This document shows, one piece after another, positions 1 to 6,299 of a DNA stretch of 9,378 nucleotides (within the stretch, counting starts at the first letter, position 1; the number at the start of each line of letters is the position of its first letter). The position numbers were made by a program, and so were the translations under genes. Origin of the DNA: Gemmataceae bacterium (GTDB lineage: Bacteria > Planctomycetota > Planctomycetia > Gemmatales > Gemmataceae); contig SIAL01000114.1 of NCBI GenBank assembly GCA_009691815.1, forward strand, positions 1-9,378, given 5' to 3'. The notes under the pieces are model-generated. The model made no database searches. It was given only the letters and a program-made list of their open reading frames with translations, and was not told the DNA's origin.

Positions 1-47
1 TTGGATAATGGGGCGCTTGGAAAAAGGGGCAATTTACGCCATGGACC

Positions 48-680
48 TCATTTCATACTTTCCCGCTCTTCGTCTGTAAAATAGTTCATGGCATCTTTTC
101 CTGTCGCTCGTTGTTGGCGCATGCGGTGTACGTTTTGGTTTAGTGCCTGAAAGACCTCCCCCGAATGCATTGCGCAAAAATCAGCGGCCCCATCCGTTTC
201 CATCCCTAATTCCTGAGCTTCCAACAGGGCATCTTGGTTAGCCCCCAGGAAAGTAAACTTCCAGTTGTAGGTTTTCTGTTGATGACGAACCATTTTCTTG
301 ATCTTCGCCTTGGTGAAGATCTGGCTGGCATTTTCCTGACCGTCGGTCATCACCACAAAGACCACTAAACCGGGCCGGTCCCCTTCGGCCATCTTGGCCA
401 ACCGGTCTCCCGTTTCCTGCATCGCCCTACCCATGGCGTCCAAAAGGGCAGTGGATCCCCGAGGAACCAATTGGTATGGTCCCACCAAGGCAAGGGGGGT
501 GCCTTTGTGAATAAATTCGTATTCACTATCGAATTGGACTAGGGTGAGGACCGCCTCGCCTGGCAAGGCTTTTTGTTGACCGATGAAGGAGTTGATTCCG
601 CCTTCGGCGTCGGAGCGCATACTTTCCATCGACCCACTACGGTCAATAACAAAGGTGATGTCGGTAAGTTGGAGATTCAT
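48..680 (-). CDS. von Willebrand factor A (vWA) domain protein with intact MIDAS
   Basis: A stand-alone cytoplasmic vWA protein of 210 residues with no signal peptide or membrane segment. The complete metal-ion-dependent adhesion site is visible: DRSGS at residues 13-17, Thr77 in GSTALLDAMG, and Asp113 in MTDGQEN. vWA domains of this kind bind a divalent cation and a partner protein, often an AAA+ ATPase or another complex member; the partner here is unknown. The ATG at 680 is preferred because the vWA fold begins at once (NLQLTDITFVID) and GAGG lies about 6 nt upstream. A TTG at 746 would add 22 residues that do not look like part of the fold. The gene lies 120 nt downstream of the Gfo/Idh/MocA gene on the same strand and could be cotranscribed with it. 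Stand-alone vWA proteins of this layout are common in bacteria and some phages, so the family is clear but the role is not. Confidence 0.9.
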   Translation of the reverse strand: MNLQLTDITFVIDRSGSMESMRSDAEGGINSFIGQQKALPGEAVLTLVQFDSEYEFIHKGTPLALVGPYQLVPRGSTALLDAMGRAMQETGDRLAKMAEGDRPGLVVFVVMTDGQENASQIFTKAKIKKMVRHQQKTYNWKFTFLGANQDALLEAQELGMETDGAADFCAMHSGEVFQALNQNVHRMRQQRATGKDAMNYFTDEERESMK

Positions 681-800
681 GGAACACCTCGGAAAAGGGA
701 AATGGTGAAAAACCTTCTGACACCCTTCCTTTCCCAGTAAGGCCAAGAATATTTCCCAATTTCCCCCTTTGATCTAAACATTTTCAAAAAAAAGAAAACT

Positions 801-1895
801 TTAACGCCTCTTGAGCCACGATTGGGGGGTGGTTACCCGGTGATTGGTACCCGATTCCAAGACCGCCTCCAAAAGCGCGATCGTTTCCAAATTGTCCACT
901 CCCGATGCAAAAAGGGGGCTACCGTGGTCAATGGCTGCCATCAAATCGGCCATGGGCCAAACAAAGGCGTCTGGAAACCAAGCAACCCCCCATTGGGGCC
1001 GGATCCATTCTCCCGGGTAGTCAAGGCAGGTATACTCAAGGGTGCTTGGTGTGTGTTTGGGCCAATCGGGCCAACCAATGGTGCCTTTTGCCACCCCTTT
1101 GGTGCCTTCGAAACGCCAACGAATTTCACACGAGGGAGCTCCCCCCTCTTTGACCGGTCCCGCCCAAACATCATCCCAAGCGCTTGCCCGAGGCCCGTTT
1201 TCATACTCTAGGATGTAGAGATTGATCCCGTCCACATGGTCAAATTGGGTTCTGGGATCCTTTCGGAAACTGGCAAAAACCCGGTCGGGAGTACCCAGCC
1301 AAAAACGAAAAGTGTCCAAGTGATGGATGCTCATGATCCAGGTGGAAAGCGACCGCATCCCCTTGGCCCAATCCATCCAATGGGGAACGGCACGCATATC
1401 AATGGTGGCCAAGACCGGGTCACCCAGCAATCCCTCATTGAGGATTTGCTTTTGGGCGTAAATCGAAGGGTCAAAGCGCATATTTTGATTCACGGAAAGC
1501 ACCTTGCCCGCTTGTTCGCAAAGTCGAACCAACCGGGTAGCCTCGTCAAAGGACATTGCCAAGGGTTTTTGTGCCAAAATTCCTTTGAGTTTGGGGTATT
1601 TCACCGCCTCCTCGATGACGGCGGGCTGGACCAAAGGAGGCACGGCGATATCGAGAATGTCCGGGTTGGCTTTTTCCAGAAGTTCCGCAACCGATTGTGC
1701 CACACATGGAATGCCAAATCGCGAGGCGACGCGATTGGCTTTTTCCAGATCCCTACCCATGATGCCGCAAACCTCTATCCCCGCCTTTTTGTAGGCGACC
1801 AAATGGCACTCTTCGACAATAAACCCGGTGCCAACTAGGGCGACTTTGAGTTTGGGTAGGGGACGGAAGTCGGGATGGGGTTTTGGATGAAACAT
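801..1895 (-). CDS. Gfo/Idh/MocA-family NAD(P)-dependent oxidoreductase
   Basis: A soluble dehydrogenase of 364 residues, a normal length for the family, which oxidises or reduces sugars, inositols and related polyols with NAD(P). The N-terminal Rossmann fold runs from about residue 16 (KVALVGTGFI, nucleotide-binding loop) to about 135. The conserved catalytic motif is QKP at 109-111, where most members have EKP; the Lys is kept. The C-terminal alpha/beta domain holds the conserved SIHHLDTFRFWLG segment (about 189-201), whose Asp and His are the usual substrate-site residues. The start at 1895 is supported by AAAGGAAG about 5 nt upstream. The substrate cannot be told from sequence. The family is heavily expanded in planctomycetes. 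It follows the brxL-like gene on the same strand, but the 355-nt gap and its own good ribosome site suggest a separate transcript. Confidence 0.93.
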   Translation of the reverse strand: MFHPKPHPDFRPLPKLKVALVGTGFIVEECHLVAYKKAGIEVCGIMGRDLEKANRVASRFGIPCVAQSVAELLEKANPDILDIAVPPLVQPAVIEEAVKYPKLKGILAQKPLAMSFDEATRLVRLCEQAGKVLSVNQNMRFDPSIYAQKQILNEGLLGDPVLATIDMRAVPHWMDWAKGMRSLSTWIMSIHHLDTFRFWLGTPDRVFASFRKDPRTQFDHVDGINLYILEYENGPRASAWDDVWAGPVKEGGAPSCEIRWRFEGTKGVAKGTIGWPDWPKHTPSTLEYTCLDYPGEWIRPQWGVAWFPDAFVWPMADLMAAIDHGSPLFASGVDNLETIALLEAVLESGTNHRVTTPQSWLKRR

Positions 1896-2250
1896 TGTCT
1901 TCCTTTGGAACCTTGTGGGCGCTTTCCGGTTAACCTCAAGTTACGACAGATTGCACCAAGCAGAAGCGGGCAAGTGGATTTCTGGTTCCAAGGCGTGGGG
2001 TTTTTCGTTTGGTCGTCGCGAACTTCCTTAATGTCCGCCCTTTGGCAAAAAGGAAAAACCGCCGGAATATTTTGTGGAAGTAATTAAGACAACGGCATAC
2101 GGAGTTTGCCTATTTCGTTCGATTCCGGCCTAGGGAATATTCCCACCAACACCAAAATAGGTTGTCGGTTCTATTTCAAAATCCATCCCAATATCCGAGG
2201 AAATGTCCCATTGGACCCAACGCTCGCCTGTTTCCAAATTGCCCCGTTCC
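1896..2250. other. 355-nt intergenic region between brxL-like and Gfo/Idh/MocA genes
   Basis: This gap holds no full-length gene I can support. Its brxL-proximal part is covered by the tail of a possible 47-codon minus-strand reading frame (2273-2130, listed separately). A perfect 12-bp palindrome, GGGAATATTCCC, lies at 2133-2144 and could be a regulator site or chance. No convincing intrinsic terminator (stem plus T-run) follows the brxL-like gene. The promoter for the oxidoreductase gene presumably lies here, but no clear -35/-10 pair was found. Confidence 0.4.
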
Positions 2251-2273
2251 TTACGGCAATGGCTTTGCCCCAT
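2130..2273 (-). CDS. possible small protein overlapping the end of the brxL-like gene
   Basis: A 47-codon reading frame starts with ATG inside the last codons of the brxL-like gene, in another frame, and runs 121 nt past its stop. The region beyond the brxL stop reads like protein (for example RWVQWDISSDIGMDFEIE), with few rare codons. There is no strong ribosome site, so it would need translational coupling to brxL. It could instead be a frameshifted remnant of a longer brxL C-terminus, although it does not resemble the Lon-like domain of long BrxL proteins. I do not recognise it, and chance is quite possible. Confidence 0.25.
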   Translation of the reverse strand: MGQSHCRKERGNLETGERWVQWDISSDIGMDFEIEPTTYFGVGGNIP

Positions 2274-3699
2274 CACCAGTTTGAGCAACAACAGCGATTT
2301 TTTTGGGGTGAAATTCCCCCGGGGCAAGCACCACCAATTGGTCATGGATGCGCTGGCGCATGTCGCAACTCAAATCCACAACCTCTCGCAACTCCTCAGG
2401 TGTCATTTTCCCATCAGGATACAGCAGCTTGATCAAACCAGAAGAAAGCCGTTCAATGGCAACATAATCCCTCTTGGTAATCCCTTTTTCCAAGGACTGG
2501 TCCTGAATCCTTTGCCTGTGGTCATCTTCCCTCAATCGGACCAGGACTTCTCCAAAATAATCGGTGACAAATCCAATACCTGTGGCAAGGGAAGTGGGAG
2601 TGATTTTGGGGATTTCCCAACCCGGTAAATAACCATGAATCCGGTCATGTAAAGCCGTATCAATCAACTCGTCCGGTAAAGGTTCAAAGAGGTGGCGATA
2701 ACGGGAATGCGGTTTGGTCCCCTCGACATCAATGTTTCCCGCAAGGAATATCCCGGCATCGGAGGTAAACTGCTTATTGCCACGGCTAAATTGACCACTC
2801 TCCATGAAGTCCTTAAGGATGCTAATGGTTCCATCTTCGGTGTTAAAGTTGGTATGAGCGATCTCGTCAAACACAACCACTTTTCGGTTGCCAAGTATGC
2901 CAATGGCACCGGTGGAAAGGTTGACAAAAAGATTTGCGGGTGTGGCCCTGCCGCCCGAGATGGTGAACACCCGTGGAGAGACATTTCGCAAAAGAAAAGT
3001 TTTCCCGGTTTGCCTTGGACCAAGCTCCAAAAGATTGACATTGCGCTCCACCAAGGGAATGAGCCTTGAAAGGATCAACAGCTTGACCCTTCGATTGGGA
3101 AAGGCCTTGGGTTCATATCCCGCCGATTGAATCATCAAATCGAGCCATTCTTGCGAGGAAAAGTGCGATCGAAAGCCACGAAATTCCGCAATGTCGGGCG
3201 GACCAATCTGGAATGGAGTAAAGGAGGCAATATGGTTGGGACTGCCACCGTCCCCGTCAGGGGAATAACGGATTTTCACCGTTCCCCATAATCCCCCCAG
3301 CAATAAGCCGGGACTCTGTTCCAAAATTTCGGGCGTTACACCCACCTTGTTTTCATCAAGCGAGGGGACCCTGGCCCAACGCTTTCCCTCCTTGAGATCG
3401 ACCCGGCAATCCACCTGATCGATTAGGGTAACTTCGCTTGTGGAAAGGAGCCTCTCCTTTATCATTTCTCTGTTTTCCGGATTGGGGAGCAGATCCCGGA
3501 TGCGGTTTTTTACTTTTTCCACATCCTGTTTCCAGGTTTCCTTTTTAACAAATTTGGCAAGGAGGTATTCCGTGACAAAACGAGGCAGGCCGTGAAACGA
3601 CGCCTGTTGAGCCAAGTCCTTGTGAACCCCTTTATCGCCTATTACCTCGGCAACACGAAGGTCAAATGGAGAAAGGTCCGCCTCCAAACCATTACTCAT
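2251..3699 (-). CDS. brxL: short BrxL-type AAA+ ATPase (Lon-related, BREX-associated family)
   Basis: A 482-residue AAA+ ATPase of the BrxL family. The N-terminal region (about 1-200) corresponds to the BrxL N-terminal part, which in characterised BrxL includes a DNA-binding domain. The core carries Walker A GPRQTGKT (227-234), Walker B VVVFDE (274-279), a sensor-1 Asn in AGNID (Asn322), a candidate arginine finger in HDRIH (Arg353), and the typical BrxL stretch YLPGWEIPKI (358-366). After the ATPase lid (about 410-455, GLIKLLYPDG) the protein simply ends. Long BrxL proteins (about 680 residues) continue into a Lon-protease-like domain that is absent here. From memory, a short family of about 470 residues (TIGR02688) has this architecture, so this is probably a natural short form and not a truncation. 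AAGGGAGGT just upstream gives a strong start. It is 19 nt downstream of the membrane/HhH gene and certainly in its operon. No pglX, pglZ, brxC, brxA or brxB is present in the window. Confidence 0.88.
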   Translation of the reverse strand: MSNGLEADLSPFDLRVAEVIGDKGVHKDLAQQASFHGLPRFVTEYLLAKFVKKETWKQDVEKVKNRIRDLLPNPENREMIKERLLSTSEVTLIDQVDCRVDLKEGKRWARVPSLDENKVGVTPEILEQSPGLLLGGLWGTVKIRYSPDGDGGSPNHIASFTPFQIGPPDIAEFRGFRSHFSSQEWLDLMIQSAGYEPKAFPNRRVKLLILSRLIPLVERNVNLLELGPRQTGKTFLLRNVSPRVFTISGGRATPANLFVNLSTGAIGILGNRKVVVFDEIAHTNFNTEDGTISILKDFMESGQFSRGNKQFTSDAGIFLAGNIDVEGTKPHSRYRHLFEPLPDELIDTALHDRIHGYLPGWEIPKITPTSLATGIGFVTDYFGEVLVRLREDDHRQRIQDQSLEKGITKRDYVAIERLSSGLIKLLYPDGKMTPEELREVVDLSCDMRQRIHDQLVVLAPGEFHPKKIAVVAQTGDGAKPLP

Positions 3700-3718
3700 C
3701 GCATACCTCCCTTAAAAG
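3700..3718 (-). promoter_or_regulatory. strong Shine-Dalgarno in the HhH-brxL junction
   Basis: On the minus strand the 19-nt spacer between the TGA of the HhH gene and the ATG of the brxL-like gene contains AAGGGAGGT about 5 nt before the ATG. This is the best ribosome site in the left half of the window. It implies cotranscription and efficient translation of the ATPase. Confidence 0.75.
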
Positions 3719-4729
3719 TCAAAGTCCAAAAGCCGCATCCAAATCCGCATTTTCTCGAAGATCCCTCACGGCGGGCTCCGCCATAGGATCCACCCCCAAT
3801 TCCCTGAGCAGATGCTTGGCTCCCTGGTTTACTAGATCTTGTTTCGCCTTGGCCAGGTCTACGAATTCCAAACCGTATTGGGCAAACCGGTCGGTGTCAT
3901 ATTTATCCAAAAGCATTTTCCATTGCGTCCTGACCAAAGTTTCCGTCAACACTACCGTGGATAAAAGCTCGAGTGCTTCTCGTGGGTTTTGCGGCTTCGG
4001 CGGGATTTTTTCCCCCGTGGACTCGATTTTCTCCAACACGAAGTCCGTTTCGTTTTCGGGATCAGGCAAGGATTTTTCAACAGGAATGGAATCGGCCATG
4101 GGTTGGTTGAAAAGCCAGCGGATAAAAGTGACCGTTAGGGCCGCCGTTACCGCGGGTTCCAAGGATTGAAATCGTGCCTTTGCCTGGTCGGTTTTTTTTT
4201 GGGATAGGCTCTTTTGTTTTTCCGTTTCCCCATGCAGGGATTTTAGTTTCAATTTCAATTCGCCAGACTCCGGACACCTGCCCGATTCCAAACGGGAACG
4301 AAGTTCTTGGTAAAGGCCGGTCATGGCCAGCCGAATATCCGAGGCTCTTTTGGAGCCAATGCCTTCAATGGCATCCAGTTTTGCGGTTGTCAAACTATGC
4401 AGGTATTGATGGCCATTTGCCTTGAGTCTGGCTAAGGTCACGGGGCCAATTCCAGCGTAGGGATCCAAAGCGCTGATGGAAGTCTTTGATATTAGGACTA
4501 GAAAGGTTTTTTCGAAAATATCCCGGGCTTTTTTTTGAGACTGGCGATCCCCATTGGCAAGAACTAGCTGGAATTGGGCAAGCTCGGCCGCCAATTGTGC
4601 CTGTTCACGAAGGACACTTTTTGATTCTTTTCGCAAGTCAAGTGCTTCAAACTTTAGGTAACACCAACCCAAGACGACAACGCCGACAAAAGACAGCAGA
4701 AAAACAATCACATAAAGGGATTGAAGCAT
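3719..4729 (-). CDS. membrane-anchored coiled-coil protein with tandem helix-hairpin-helix motifs
   Basis: A 336-residue protein with no name I recognise. Residues 4-24 form one hydrophobic membrane segment. The Lys/Arg cluster after it (K26, R33, K34, K37) predicts, by the positive-inside rule, that the rest is cytoplasmic. Residues 30-75 are a likely coiled coil. Residues 88-137 hold two helix-hairpin-helix motifs, GIGPVTLARLKANG (93-106) and IEGIGSKRASDIRLAM (121-136), of the kind that bind DNA backbone without sequence specificity. A charged helical segment (140-190) and an uncharacterised helical C-terminal domain (about 245-336) follow. The coding strand has A8 and A9 runs (4529-4536, 4192-4200). 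The start at 4729 begins the membrane segment directly, but its ribosome site is weak (GGAAG further upstream). First gene of the operon with the brxL-like ATPase. It may tether the ATPase or DNA to the membrane (inference). Confidence 0.88.
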   Translation of the reverse strand: MLQSLYVIVFLLSFVGVVVLGWCYLKFEALDLRKESKSVLREQAQLAAELAQFQLVLANGDRQSQKKARDIFEKTFLVLISKTSISALDPYAGIGPVTLARLKANGHQYLHSLTTAKLDAIEGIGSKRASDIRLAMTGLYQELRSRLESGRCPESGELKLKLKSLHGETEKQKSLSQKKTDQAKARFQSLEPAVTAALTVTFIRWLFNQPMADSIPVEKSLPDPENETDFVLEKIESTGEKIPPKPQNPREALELLSTVVLTETLVRTQWKMLLDKYDTDRFAQYGLEFVDLAKAKQDLVNQGAKHLLRELGVDPMAEPAVRDLRENADLDAAFGL

Positions 4730-4998
4730 GGAATATTTAGGACTTCCATTGGGAGGATTGGTACCACAATTAGGTTAGCCACAAAGCGTGATACTTCACC
4801 TGCCTCTTGGAATTATTTTCCAAAACGCATGGGCTAGAAAATACCTGGACCCATTCCATTTTCCGTGGCCAACAAAAGGTTGAAACAGTGTATTTTCCCC
4901 AACGATTGGCCTTGAATTCCCCCCGTTCAAAAGTATCTCAATCCACTTAAGGATCCTTGGGCCACGGCCCGTTTCGTTTTTGGAAAAAAGGTTTTGCC
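4730..4998. promoter_or_regulatory. divergent intergenic region between the HhH/brxL operon and aroF
   Basis: 269 nt separate the two divergent start codons, so both promoters should lie here. The only symmetric element I see is TTGGAA-N5-TTCCAA at 4807-4823, a possible operator for a dimeric regulator; sequences like TTGGAA are common in this DNA, so it may be chance. No convincing -35/-10 pair was found on either strand. The aroF ribosome site (AAAAAAGG) lies about 7 nt before its ATG. Confidence 0.45.
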
Positions 4999-6015
4999 AT
5001 GATTGTGGTTATGCGCCCAGGCTGTTCGACTTCCGTGATTGACCATGTAGTCGAAGAAATTCGTCGGCACGGCTTATCCCCCAATACCATCGTGGGGACA
5101 GATCGGACAGTTATTGCCGCCGTTGGCAAAGAAAAAGAGGGTCTACAATTTGCCCTTGAAACCTTGGAAGGTGTGGAAAAGGTTCTTGCCATCCTTGCCC
5201 CTTACAAAATGGCCTCCATTGAAGGACATCCTGAACCGACGGTGATTCGGGTCAAAAATTTTGTTTCCGGGGGTGGGCACATCGGCATGGTAGCCGGTCC
5301 CTGTTCCGTGGAAGGCCAACAGGAAATCATGGATGTGGCCCACTTGATCAAGGAAGCCGGTGCCACCGGGCTTCGAGGAGGGGCTTTCAAGCCTCGAACC
5401 AGTCCCTACAGCTTTCAAGGGCTCAAGGAAAAAGGTTTGGAATATCTTGCCGCGGCGAGCAAGGCGACCGGGCTTGCCGTCTTCACCGAAGTCATGGCTC
5501 CTGAACAAGTTTCCATGGTTTCCTACCATGCCGATGTCTTGCAAATCGGCGCCCGAAATATGCAAAACTATCCCCTTTTGGAAGCGGCAGGTGCCCAACC
5601 AAAACCGGTTCTGCTTAAACGAGGTGCCTCCGCCACTATGGAGGAGTTTCTTCTCGCCGCGGAATACATTTTGAAGGCCGGGAACCCCAATGTATTCCTT
5701 TGCGAAAGAGGCATTCGCACCTTTGAGGAACACACCCGCTTTACCCTGCCCCTTGCCAGCGTTCCCTATTTGCAAGAAAAAACCCATCTGCCTGTGGTTG
5801 TTGATCCCAGCCACGGGACCGGGAAGGCTTCGCTGATAAAGTCGATGACAATGGCGGCCATTGCCGCCGGGACGGACGCCTTGATTTTGGAAGTCCACCC
5901 GAATCCCGAGAAGGCTCTAAGCGATGGGGCCCAGACCATCAGCACAAGGGCATTTTGTCAGCTGATGAAGGAGGCCAAAGTTTTGGCCAGTGCCTTGGGG
6001 AAAACTTTCGGCTAA
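4999..6015 (+). CDS. aroF: 3-deoxy-7-phosphoheptulonate (DAHP) synthase, type I-beta with regulatory N-domain
   Basis: Condenses phosphoenolpyruvate and erythrose 4-phosphate to DAHP, the first step of the shikimate pathway to aromatic amino acids, in the cytoplasm. Residues 1-70 are the ferredoxin-like (ACT-like) regulatory domain (IVVMRPGCST...), which in the Thermotoga maritima type confers feedback inhibition by Tyr/Phe. Residues 85-330 are the TIM barrel. Signatures: AGPCS (99-103), GLRGGAFKPRTSPYSF (124-139), LQIGARNMQN (181-190), KRGASAT (207-213) and DPSHGTGK (269-276). The metal ligands Cys102, His272, Glu298 and Asp309 are all present, and at 338 residues both length and numbering match the Thermotoga enzyme as I recall it. 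ATG 4999 is chosen over the in-frame TTG at 4957 because it has AAGG 7-8 nt upstream and starts the domain exactly. It appears to be a single-gene transcript. Confidence 0.97.
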   Translation: MIVVMRPGCSTSVIDHVVEEIRRHGLSPNTIVGTDRTVIAAVGKEKEGLQFALETLEGVEKVLAILAPYKMASIEGHPEPTVIRVKNFVSGGGHIGMVAGPCSVEGQQEIMDVAHLIKEAGATGLRGGAFKPRTSPYSFQGLKEKGLEYLAAASKATGLAVFTEVMAPEQVSMVSYHADVLQIGARNMQNYPLLEAAGAQPKPVLLKRGASATMEEFLLAAEYILKAGNPNVFLCERGIRTFEEHTRFTLPLASVPYLQEKTHLPVVVDPSHGTGKASLIKSMTMAAIAAGTDALILEVHPNPEKALSDGAQTISTRAFCQLMKEAKVLASALGKTFG

Positions 6016-6084
6016 AGGAACCCAATGTGGGCCTTGGGCGACCCCGGTTGAATCGCGTGAAATGTGGTCGGAATTAAGCTTATT

Positions 6085-6141
6085 CCTTGCGAATCTATCC
6101 TTTCCTAGCGAATGAACCCGCCGGAGGATGGATTCGCAAGG
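6085..6141 (+). repeat. 17-bp inverted repeat (large hairpin) downstream of aroF
   Basis: Arms CCTTGCGAATCTATCCT (6085-6101) and AGGATGGATTCGCAAGG (6125-6141) pair over 17 positions with a single G-T wobble, around a 23-nt loop. It begins 69 nt after the aroF stop. It could protect or terminate the aroF 3' end, but no T-run follows the right arm, so it is not a textbook intrinsic terminator. A dispersed palindromic element is the other option. Confidence 0.75.
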
Positions 6142-6163
6142 CAAGCCGTGACACCTATCCTCG

Positions 6164-6192
6164 TTGACATTTTGCAAACTCATCATTACAAA
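6164..6192 (+). promoter_or_regulatory. candidate sigma70 promoter for the DUF1559/lipoprotein operon
   Basis: TTGACA (6164-6169, a perfect -35 match) is followed after 17 bp by TACAAA (6187-6192, 4 of 6 to TATAAT). Transcription would start near 6200 and give a leader of roughly 100 nt before the ATG at 6300. The spacing and orientation fit the downstream gene. This rests on consensus alone. Confidence 0.4.
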
Positions 6193-6299
6193 TAGTAAAA
6201 CTCGGTTTTTTTGGGTTCTTGAGGTTGAAATTGTTGCCAATGAATCCTTGACCTTTGGCATTTTTCTGTTTCTGGGTTCTTTCCTTTCAGGAGTATCCC

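Noticed and set aside
681..746. In-frame TTG start that would add 22 residues to the vWA protein
   Set aside because: The added residues do not resemble a vWA fold and the ATG at 680 has its own ribosome site.
1236..1838. 200-codon plus-strand open frame opposite the Gfo/Idh/MocA gene
   Set aside because: It is antisense to a confidently identified gene and its translation shows no recognisable domain.
2133..2144. Perfect 12-bp palindrome GGGAATATTCCC
   Set aside because: It is short and isolated and lies far from the next start codon, so it cannot be told from chance; noted only in the intergenic entry.
1896..2250. Remnant of a Lon-like protease domain after the brxL stop
   Set aside because: No frame in this gap shows the Lon-like segments expected from long BrxL, so a recent truncation is not supported.
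4957..4998. In-frame TTG start that would add 14 residues to the DAHP synthase
   Set aside because: The ATG at 4999 has a ribosome site 7-8 nt upstream and gives a protein whose length and metal-ligand numbering match the Thermotoga enzyme exactly.
5143..5898. 251-codon minus-strand open frame opposite aroF
   Set aside because: It is a shadow of the highly conserved DAHP synthase frame, with a Gly/Phe/Lys-rich translation lacking any family signature.
6255..6299. In-frame TTG start upstream of the DUF1559 gene
   Set aside because: AGGAG sits 6 nt before the ATG at 6300, and a short basic leader before GG|FTLIE is the normal prepilin layout.
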